Source: Candidatus Aenigmatarchaeota archaeon
Lineage (GTDB): Archaea > Aenigmatarchaeota > Aenigmatarchaeia > QMZP01
DNA: 12,148 bases
Reading direction: 5' to 3'
NCBI GenBank assembly: GCA_016202725.1
Contig: JACQOD010000068.1
Location: forward strand, 1 to 12,148
This document shows positions 6,732 to 12,148 of this stretch, one piece after another. Under the pieces are notes generated by a model, which worked only from the letters and a program-made list of their open reading frames with translations, was not told where the DNA came from and made no database searches. Each line of letters begins with the position of its first letter. Position 1 is the stretch's first letter. Position numbers and translations under genes: made by a program.

Positions 6732-6743
6732 CCCCTAGAGGGG
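6732..6743. promoter_or_regulatory. Palindrome between TATA box and start of rpl35ae
   Basis: CCCCT-AG-AGGGG is a perfect inverted repeat with a 2-base centre. It sits between the TATA box and the predicted transcription start of rpl35ae, a position where a bound protein would block initiation. The right half also resembles a Shine-Dalgarno sequence (GAGGGGAT), but it abuts the ATG too closely to work as one. Confidence 0.35.
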
Positions 6744-6745
6744 AT

Positions 6746-7024
6746 ATGCACGGCACCCTCCTTTCCTACCGCAGGGGCAAGCACACCATGCGCGGCAACC
6801 AGCTCCTGCTGGAAATCCCGGAGGTGGACAGCCGGGAGAAGGCTAAATCCTTCGTCGGCAGGACGGTGGTCTGGATCTCCCCTGCCCGCACGGGAAAGGG
6901 GAAGGAAATCCGGGGGACGATCACCAACCTCCATGGGGGGAATGGGGTCCTACGGGTCCGGTTCTCCCGCGGCCTGCCCGGGGAAGCCCTGCGCCAGAAG
7001 GTCGCGATTCTCGACAAGGCGTGA
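6746..7024 (+). CDS. rpl35ae: Large-subunit ribosomal protein L35Ae (eL33)
   Basis: The 92-residue protein is recognisable along its length as L35Ae, a small beta-barrel protein of the large ribosomal subunit found in eukaryotes and a subset of archaea. Characteristic stretches are LSYRRGKHTMRGNQLLLE (residues 5-22), VDSREKAKSFVGRTVVW, GTITNLHGGNGVLRVRF and RGLPGEALRQKVAIL near the end. Length is typical of the archaeal form. The ATG is 25 bases after a strong TATA box; the frame is open upstream to 6560 but that part is non-homologous and crosses the promoter. It is probably monocistronic, since the next gene has its own promoter. This gene is the firmest evidence that the DNA is archaeal. 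Confidence 0.95.
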   Translation: MHGTLLSYRRGKHTMRGNQLLLEIPEVDSREKAKSFVGRTVVWISPARTGKGKEIRGTITNLHGGNGVLRVRFSRGLPGEALRQKVAILDKA

Positions 7025-7102
7025 TGCCCGGGCGTCCTCAGGACCCCCTCCCGGGCCCGCGGAGGCCGCCGGTTGTGCCCCCGCCCCCGGGCTGGAATCG
7101 CT

Positions 7103-7127
7103 AGGCGGCTGACAGCCTGCCTTTTTA
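7103..7127 (+). terminator. Possible terminator of rpl35ae, overlapping the next promoter
   Basis: An imperfect hairpin (AGGCGGCT, 3-base loop, AGCCTGCCT with one bulge and one G-T pair) ends in a five-T run, about 80 bases after the rpl35ae stop. The same T-rich tract appears to serve as the TATA box of the following gene, so the two assignments compete or overlap. Confidence 0.35.
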
Positions 7128-7130
7128 TTA
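7122..7130 (+). promoter_or_regulatory. TATA-like element of the beta-helix/M23 gene
   Basis: TTTTTATTA is centred 34 bases before the ATG at 7160 and 28 before an in-frame GTG at 7154. An in-frame ATG at 7136 lies only 10 bases away and would be upstream of transcription start, which argues against it as initiator. GGGGTG at 7151-7156 may serve as a ribosome binding site for 7160. Confidence 0.45.
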
Positions 7131-7159
7131 CCCCAATGCAGAAGAGGATCGGGGTGCGC

Positions 7160-10100
7160 ATGTCTTTCCAGATGCATTGGCTTGCCGCCATCGGGTTCCT
7201 CACTCTTTCCCTGCTCCTGCCAGGCGCCCTGGCCGCCAACGGCTGCTTCCCCGCTGATCCGGAGTGCGGCTCCTCCCCCGTGGACAACTGCGATGTGCGG
7301 CAGAACACCACCTTCATGGTCCCGAACGCTTCGCTGAAGCTTGGGCTGGACATCTGCGCGGATGACATCGTCCTGGACTGCAACGGCACCCGCCTGCTCG
7401 GGTATCACGACTTCTGGGAAATCTTTAGCGGCATCACCTTTTCAGGAAGGAGCGGGGTGACCGTCAGGAACTGCAACCTCGTGGACTATGGGGGCAACGC
7501 CATCCTGGCAGACAACGCCGCGGAGGCGGCCATTGAGGACAATACGGTCACGAGCGGCGGTGGGATCAGCCTGCAGGCCACCGAGAATTCCGCCATCCGC
7601 AACAACACCCTCAACGGCTCTCGGTACGGGATTTCCCTCACCTTCTCCTCGCGCGGCAACCGCCTGATAGGCAATGCCATCACCAATATAGGCCCGTACT
7701 GGTACGGGGGGGCGGGGATCTCGCTCTCCTCCGCCTCCGACAACAACCTGCTCGCCGGGAACACGCTGACCGCAGGCCCCCAGCAGGCATACGGGCTGGC
7801 CATAGACAACTCCCAGAACAACACCCTCACCGGCAACCACGTGTCCGGCCACCAGTGGAACCTCCTCCTGAATGGGGATACCTGGTCGCAAACGTGGTAC
7901 CGGCAGGCCGGCATCGACACCACCAACCTCCTGGACGGCAGGCCTGCCGTCTACCTGACCGGGGCGCGGAACCTGGTCGTGGACGGCTCCGCCAACGCGG
8001 GCTTCTTCGCCTGCGTGGCCTGCTCGGGCGTCACGGTGCGCGACCTTCGGCTGGCCGGCAACAGCCACGGCGTCCTCCTGGCGGAAACCAACTACTCCCT
8101 CGTCGAGAACGTGACGGCCGCGGGGAACAGCCGGGCCGGCATCCACCTCGTAGGGGGGGAGGGCGCCACCATCCGCTCCAGCAACGCGAGCGGGAACGGT
8201 GCGTGGGCCGCATCGGGCATCCTCCTCGAGTTTGCCAACAACGCCACCATCTCCGGCTCCATCGCCGCGGACAACCACGGCGGGGGGATCGTCCTCTCCT
8301 TCGCCCGCGGGAGCCGCATTGAGCGGAGCCTCGTGCAGGGAAACGGGGAAGGCATTTCCCTGTCCGGTTCCGATGAGAGCCTCATCCGCAAGAACACGGT
8401 GGCCGGCAACCGCCAGACCGGTATCGCCCTCTCCGAGTGGATCTCGGGCCCGCGGCAGTCCTTCAATGTCATTACCGGCAACAACGTGTCCGGGAACGGC
8501 AGGACCGGCATCCACCTGCAGTACACGGACAACACCACGGTCTCCGGGAACCTGGTCAAGGGGAACACGGACACCGGCATCCTGCTGTACCAGGAGACCG
8601 CCCCGGTGCTCCTCAACAACACGGTGGCAGAGAACAGGCGCGGCATCGTCTTCGCGGGCAACGCACCCCTCATGCGGAACAACACGTTTTCCGGCAACCG
8701 CCACAACCTCTTCGCCAGCTCAACCTCCATCACGACCCCCTACCCCTCCATTGACACCTCCAACACCGTGAACGGGAAGCCGGTCTACGTCCTCGCCCAC
8801 GTCCGGGACGCGGTCTTTGACGAGGCCGCCAACGCAGGCTACTTCTCCTGCTACAACTGCACCAACATCACGGTTCGCGACCTGGTCCTGGAGCCGAATG
8901 ACGCCGGGGTGTTCCTCCACACGGTCAGCGGCTCGGTAGTGGAGAACGTGACCGCCGAGGGGAACGCCGACGCCGGCATCTTCCTCTACTCCTCGTCAAA
9001 CAACACCATCCGCGGCTCCCGCGCCCACCGCACCGGACCCTCCCTGTCAGATCGTGGCTACGGCATCCTCATCGACCGCTCCGACGGCAACGTGGTGGAG
9101 GACAGCGTGACCGGGAGCAACGCTGCTGGGGGGATACACATCATCTGGGCGAGGCTCAACGCGGTGCGCCGGAACACGGCCAGGAACAACACCGGATCAG
9201 GCATCTTCCTGGCGGGGTCGTCGTTGACCACGGTTGCGGACAACGACGCCAGCGGGAACGGCTACGGGGACGGCCCCGCGGCGGCGGACGGGATGTATGT
9301 AGTGGGTTCGAGCAACAACGTGTTTATCCGCAACCTCGTGACGAACAACTCCCACCGCGGCCTCGCCTTGTCCAGTGGCGGATCAAACATGGTCTCGCTC
9401 AACACACTCTGTGCCAACGACCGGATCGGCTGGGGGCTGCCGGACCTCCTGAACACCGATCCCTCCAACACCGGCTTCGAGAACACCTGCCAGACCTGGG
9501 TGAATTGGCAGGACCAGTTCATCGGGGAGCCGGGCTGCACGTACTTCTGCACGTATCCCCAGCTGACCGTGGCCACGCGCTACCTCCCGAACGGCACCCT
9601 GGGCAGGGGCTACAGCTACCCGCTCCGCGGCGGGGGCGGGACGCCGCCCTACACCTTCTCCGCAGTCGGCGGGTTGCCTGCGGGACTGGCAGTCTCCCCC
9701 GACGGCCTCCTGTCAGGAACCCCCCAGGAGGGCGGGTGGTTCGCCCCCACCCTCCGCGTGGTGGACAACACCGGCGCCACCGCGGACAAGTCCCTGCCGC
9801 TCTTCATCAGCGTCACCCTCCCCCCGCCGGCTATCTCCGTCGGGAAGTGGGGGCCGACGCCCGTTCCGGGGAGGACCCTGGAGTACATCATCTCGGTCAC
9901 GAACGTGGGTGTGCTTGCCGGCCAGGCAGTCCAGGTGGTGGAGCTGCTGCAGCCGGGATTCTTCAATTACACATCCTCCCTCCCCGGAGCCCGCGTGGAC
10001 CGCAACACCTCCGTGGAGCGGCTGGAGTGGACCATTCCCTCCCTCCAGCCAGGGGAAACCGCCCTCCTCACCTACACGGCCCGCCTGAACGCCTCGCTCC

Positions 10101-11764
10101 CCTTCGGGGTGAATGTGACTGGCGGGCCCGTGTGCGGGGTTGAGAGCCAGGCAGACGCTCCCCCTTCGTGTGCTGCCTTCTCCTTCGACAGCCCCGAATG
10201 GTTCGGCCTCTTCACCGTGGGCGTGCCGGGACTGGACAACTACTGCGCTCCCCGGGGAAGCGATTTCCACTGGGGATACGACTATCCCGTCTGCGCAGGC
10301 ACCAGCGTGCGCGCACGGTATGGCGGCTGGGTGGACACGGGTCCGCTTGGCTGGGGCGGGGAGGGATCTGCCGTCTACATCAGGAGCACCCTCCCCAATG
10401 GCATCGAGTTCATCACCATCTACGGCCACATCAGCACCTCCCTCCAGGTTGGCCAATGGGTGGACGCGGGGGAGGTGGTTGGCGCCGTATTTGATTATAC
10501 CCCAGCCGGCTGCGCCGGAGACCACCTCCATGCCAGCATGGCCTGGCCGCTGGAGGGATATAACGTGTTATCGGGCTGGGAGAGGTATGCCTTTGCCATG
10601 GACAACTCGGAATTCAACAAGAAGACGACATGCCCCTTTGCGTCCTCTCACGATGAAGAGGTCTATAACCGCCAGGAGCGCTGCCTTCAAGAATCTGGTG
10701 TCTGCACCGAAGAGCAGCAAGTGACCCGCGGTCCCGTGGACCCGAACGAGAAGGGGGTCCTGCAGGGGCTGTACGTCCGGCAGGGCGAAACCATGACCTA
10801 TACCATCCACTTCGAGAACGTGGGGACGGTGGAGGCCCAGGACGTCTTCATCCGCGACCGGCTTGACCCTTCCCTGTTCAACTTCTCCACTCTGGCGGTG
10901 CTGACCAGCCAGGAGAACAGCAGCTTTGATCCCCAGACAGGGACGCTGGCGTGGGATCTGCTCGGGATCAACCTCCCCCCGAACGGCACAGGCAGCGTCT
11001 CCTTCGCCGTCCGGCTCCGGGACGGCCTCCCCACGGGGAGGAACGTCACCAACAACGCGAGCATCCAGTTCGAGGTGTTCCCGCCCCTGACCACGAACAG
11101 CACCCTCAACATCGTGGATGGCTTGCCACCCTCCTGCGCGGTGGACCCCCTTCCTGTGAACATCACCAATGACCTGAACCTCGCTCTCTCCTGGTCGGGC
11201 GCGGACCCCTTCGGGGAGGTCGAGTCGTACACCCTCTTTCTCTCCCGGGACGGGGGAGGCTACCAGCCCGTCATCAGCGGCACGCGGCAGACCAGCGGGA
11301 ACATCACTGGCGCGCCCGGGACCGCCTATGCCTTCATCTGCATCGCCCGTGACACTGCGGGCAACGCCGAGGTCCAGTCAGGGGGGGCCGAGGCCAGCAT
11401 CCGGGTGAACGGCCCTCCCCAGATCACCTCCACGCCGCCTGCGCAGGTCCCGAACCGCCAGTGGTACACCTATGCTGCTGCTGCGACAGACCCCGAGAAC
11501 CAGACCGTGGCCTTCGCCTTGGCCGTCTTCCCGCCAGGCATGGACATCAATGCAACCACCGGCCTCATCCGCTGGTTCGCCAATGTTTCCCTCCCCCCGC
11601 CCTCCACCGCCAACGGGAGCGCCGGAGGCATCCCGTGGAACGCTGCCAATTTCCCCACCCTCCGCGTGCCGGTGGAGGTGCTCGCCACGGACGCCATGGG
11701 ACTCTCCGCGTCCCAGGCGTGGAACATTACGGTGGGCGTTCCGCCTGCCCGCGGCCCCCGGTGA
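7160..11764 (+). CDS. Giant secreted NosD-like beta-helix protein with M23 metallopeptidase domain
   Basis: The 1534-residue product has a signal peptide (hydrophobic 7-25, ending ALA). Residues about 45-780 are a right-handed parallel beta-helix of NosD type with many NNT-, GNN- and GI-rich turns, including a duplicated block (251-330 and 531-610). A putative Ig-like domain (GTPPYTFSAVGGLPAGL, 827-843) and a DUF11-like repeat (about 890-990) follow. Residues 1008-1155 are an M23/LytM-type peptidase with HWGYD (H1037, D1041), YGH (H1090) and HLH (H1122, H1124), the full zinc and catalytic set. After it come a second DUF11-like domain (DPNEK at 1194), a fibronectin-like region and a last Ig-like domain (NRQWYTYAAAATDPENQ, 1432-1448). 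No C-terminal membrane anchor is seen, so it is secreted or held by other means. N-glycosylation sequons are very frequent. By family, M23 enzymes cut peptide cross-bridges of bacterial walls; the beta-helix suggests polysaccharide binding. The true target is unknown. GTG 7154 is an alternative start. Confidence 0.9.
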   Translation: MSFQMHWLAAIGFLTLSLLLPGALAANGCFPADPECGSSPVDNCDVRQNTTFMVPNASLKLGLDICADDIVLDCNGTRLLGYHDFWEIFSGITFSGRSGVTVRNCNLVDYGGNAILADNAAEAAIEDNTVTSGGGISLQATENSAIRNNTLNGSRYGISLTFSSRGNRLIGNAITNIGPYWYGGAGISLSSASDNNLLAGNTLTAGPQQAYGLAIDNSQNNTLTGNHVSGHQWNLLLNGDTWSQTWYRQAGIDTTNLLDGRPAVYLTGARNLVVDGSANAGFFACVACSGVTVRDLRLAGNSHGVLLAETNYSLVENVTAAGNSRAGIHLVGGEGATIRSSNASGNGAWAASGILLEFANNATISGSIAADNHGGGIVLSFARGSRIERSLVQGNGEGISLSGSDESLIRKNTVAGNRQTGIALSEWISGPRQSFNVITGNNVSGNGRTGIHLQYTDNTTVSGNLVKGNTDTGILLYQETAPVLLNNTVAENRRGIVFAGNAPLMRNNTFSGNRHNLFASSTSITTPYPSIDTSNTVNGKPVYVLAHVRDAVFDEAANAGYFSCYNCTNITVRDLVLEPNDAGVFLHTVSGSVVENVTAEGNADAGIFLYSSSNNTIRGSRAHRTGPSLSDRGYGILIDRSDGNVVEDSVTGSNAAGGIHIIWARLNAVRRNTARNNTGSGIFLAGSSLTTVADNDASGNGYGDGPAAADGMYVVGSSNNVFIRNLVTNNSHRGLALSSGGSNMVSLNTLCANDRIGWGLPDLLNTDPSNTGFENTCQTWVNWQDQFIGEPGCTYFCTYPQLTVATRYLPNGTLGRGYSYPLRGGGGTPPYTFSAVGGLPAGLAVSPDGLLSGTPQEGGWFAPTLRVVDNTGATADKSLPLFISVTLPPPAISVGKWGPTPVPGRTLEYIISVTNVGVLAGQAVQVVELLQPGFFNYTSSLPGARVDRNTSVERLEWTIPSLQPGETALLTYTARLNASLPFGVNVTGGPVCGVESQADAPPSCAAFSFDSPEWFGLFTVGVPGLDNYCAPRGSDFHWGYDYPVCAGTSVRARYGGWVDTGPLGWGGEGSAVYIRSTLPNGIEFITIYGHISTSLQVGQWVDAGEVVGAVFDYTPAGCAGDHLHASMAWPLEGYNVLSGWERYAFAMDNSEFNKKTTCPFASSHDEEVYNRQERCLQESGVCTEEQQVTRGPVDPNEKGVLQGLYVRQGETMTYTIHFENVGTVEAQDVFIRDRLDPSLFNFSTLAVLTSQENSSFDPQTGTLAWDLLGINLPPNGTGSVSFAVRLRDGLPTGRNVTNNASIQFEVFPPLTTNSTLNIVDGLPPSCAVDPLPVNITNDLNLALSWSGADPFGEVESYTLFLSRDGGGYQPVISGTRQTSGNITGAPGTAYAFICIARDTAGNAEVQSGGAEASIRVNGPPQITSTPPAQVPNRQWYTYAAAATDPENQTVAFALAVFPPGMDINATTGLIRWFANVSLPPPSTANGSAGGIPWNAANFPTLRVPVEVLATDAMGLSASQAWNITVGVPPARGPR
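7910..8989 (+). repeat. Internal duplication of a beta-helix block (protein level)
   Basis: Residues 251-330 and 531-610 align in order: IDTTN/IDTSN, GRP/GKP, ANAGFFACVAC/ANAGYFSCYNC, TVRDL/TVRDL, GVLL/GVFL, VENVTAAGN/VENVTAEGN and AGIHL/AGIFL. Each copy carries a CxxC pair at the same place (C285/C288 and C564/C567). The copies are diverged at DNA level, so the duplication is old. Confidence 0.75.
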
Positions 11765-11825
11765 ATTGTCGGCTCGGATACCGAGGAGCACGGCGAGTGA
11801 CTGACAAACGCCCTGGTACGTGTGC

Positions 11826-11881
11826 AGGCCCCGCGCCGCCAGCACCCTGCGGGGCCTTGGCCCGCAGATGCAGGGCGGCGC
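11826..11881. other. Nested inverted repeats, possible structured RNA
   Basis: Two exclusive pairings exist. One joins AGGCCCCGC (11826-11834) to GCGGGGCCT (11849-11857). The other joins GCGCCGCC (11833-11840) to GGCGGCGC (11874-11881) and encloses CTGCGGG (11847-11853) paired with CCCGCAG (11861-11867). It starts about 60 bases after the stop of the beta-helix gene and no T-run follows, so a simple terminator is unlikely. High G+C makes chance pairing possible. Confidence 0.3.
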
Positions 11882-11969
11882 CAGCAGCAGCGCGCGGGGT
11901 CGCGGAGATGGACCGTCATCACGGGCGAAGGAACGCTGGCCATTCCTGGGTTAGCCGGCGTCGAACGCC

Positions 11970-11985
11970 CGCCGCTGTAGCGGCG
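11970..11985. repeat. Compact hairpin CGCCGC-TGTA-GCGGCG
   Basis: A perfect 6-bp stem with a 4-base loop. A partly overlapping second hairpin, GGCGT-CGA-ACGCC at 11957-11969, lies directly adjacent. On the minus strand the stem follows AACTACT, the context that suggests an IS200/IS605-type end. Confidence 0.5.
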
Positions 11986-12086
11986 AGTAGTTTACCCCAT
12001 TGCCCGCCGCAAGTGCTCTTGATCCTGATTTCATTGTTCCCGCATTTGGAAACCGATAGCATGCGTTTGGCAGCTACACACGCACA

Positions 12087-12099
12087 CCAATTTAAAAGC
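12087..12099 (+). promoter_or_regulatory. BRE/TATA-like element ACCAATTTAAAAG near the right edge
   Basis: This is identical over 13 bases to 397-409. Transcription would begin near 12117-12120, inside the hairpin at 12114-12134. It may drive a gene or RNA that starts at or beyond the window edge. An ATG at 12135 directly after GGAGG has no spacer and is a doubtful start. Confidence 0.35.
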
Positions 12100-12113
12100 A
12101 TGCAGCAAGAATT

Positions 12114-12134
12114 CCTCCCGGCTTCAGCCGGAGG
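12114..12134. repeat. Compact hairpin CCTC-C-CGGC-TTCA-GCCG-GAGG
   Basis: An 8-bp stem with one bulged C and a TTCA loop, flanked by GAATT and ATGCATTGCC. The bulged stem is typical of single-strand transposase recognition hairpins, but an RNA hairpin at the start of a transcript from 12087-12099 is also possible. Confidence 0.5.
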
Positions 12135-12148
12135 ATGCATTGCCACCC

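Larger units (their letters stand above)
11968..12134 (-). mobile_element. Putative IS200/IS605-type end remnant or non-autonomous palindrome element
   Basis: Two compact hairpins bound this stretch of about 167 bases. Read on the minus strand, the second is preceded by GGGGTAAACTACTC and followed by a GC-rich stem with a four-base loop. From memory this resembles the hairpin ends found next to TnpB/OrfB genes, and the first hairpin followed by GGAATTCTTGC also resembles such an end. No transposase gene is present, so it would be a solo end, a decayed copy or a palindrome-associated non-autonomous element. This rests on recalled pattern, not on a search. Confidence 0.3.
11765..12148. other. 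Gene-less structured region at the right end
   Basis: These 384 bases contain no convincing protein gene. A plus-strand frame from 11909 is open to the edge and a 75-codon minus-strand frame lies opposite it, but both read through hairpins and have unnatural composition. The first part (to about 11960) is GC-rich with nested inverted repeats. The second part (11990-12110) is clearly less GC-rich and contains a TATA-like element and two compact hairpins described separately. No tRNA, rRNA, RNase P or SRP RNA core motif was recognised on either strand. Confidence 0.6.

Noticed and set aside
6560..6745. Upstream extension of the rpl35ae frame
   Set aside because: The L35Ae fold starts at 6746 and the extension crosses the promoter.
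5684..6934. A 416-codon minus-strand frame overlapping cysS and rpl35ae
   Set aside because: It is out of frame with cysS, crosses the divergent promoters and has a Pro/Arg/Gly/His-rich composition without domains.
7073..7159. Longer start for the giant secreted protein (7073 or 7136)
   Set aside because: These starts lie before or within 10 bases of the TATA-like tract, and a start at 7160 gives a normal signal peptide.
7442..8704. A 420-codon minus-strand frame opposite the beta-helix gene
   Set aside because: It mirrors the repetitive codons of the real gene and has no signal, domain or promoter of its own.
11773..11785. Small hairpin CTCGG-ATA-CCGAG just after the giant gene as a terminator
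   Set aside because: The stem is only five pairs and no T-run follows on the plus strand.
11909..12148. Plus-strand frame open to the right edge and the opposing 75-codon minus-strand frame
   Set aside because: Both read through the hairpins, lack ribosome binding sites or promoters at their starts and have no protein-like composition. A decayed transposon fragment on the minus strand remains possible and is treated under the mobile-element finding.

Overview
The window looks like a GC-rich archaeal chromosome fragment. The strongest evidence is a ribosomal protein L35Ae gene (an archaeal/eukaryotic family) and archaeal-type TATA boxes placed about 24-29 bases upstream of several start codons, which implies leaderless transcripts. 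Large secreted proteins rich in N-glycosylation sequons, built from NosD-type beta-helix, DUF11-like and MopE-like modules, fit a DPANN-type or related lineage. That placement is inference. No rRNA, tRNA or CRISPR array was seen.

Layout, left to right. Positions 1 to about 310 form an AT-rich island (about 31% G+C by direct count over 1-300, against about 70% in the adjacent gene) with two small minus-strand genes, one running off the edge. After a divergent promoter region come a plus-strand gene for a membrane-anchored, cysteine-rich surface protein with five MopE-like acidic repeats (463-2850), then a PurE-PurC fusion for two consecutive steps of purine synthesis (2895-4283). On the minus strand lies an apparent operon: cysteinyl-tRNA synthetase (6561-5077), a small glyco-lipoprotein starting one base after its stop (5075-4689), and perhaps an 85-residue hypothetical protein (4674-4417). 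Diverging from cysS, the plus strand carries rpl35ae (6746-7024) and a 1534-residue secreted protein (7160-11764) that combines a duplicated NosD-like parallel beta-helix, Ig-like and DUF11-like modules and a complete M23/LytM-type metallopeptidase domain. The last 384 bases hold no convincing gene but several hairpins; two resemble ends of an IS200/IS605-type element.

Functionally the window mixes housekeeping genes (purine synthesis, tRNA charging, ribosome) with cell-envelope genes (two large surface or secreted proteins and a lipoprotein). The point of most interest is the M23 endopeptidase domain inside a beta-helix protein of a presumed archaeon: archaea lack peptidoglycan, so the target may be another cell's wall or a non-murein substrate. 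No complete undescribed multi-gene system can be demonstrated from the sequence alone.
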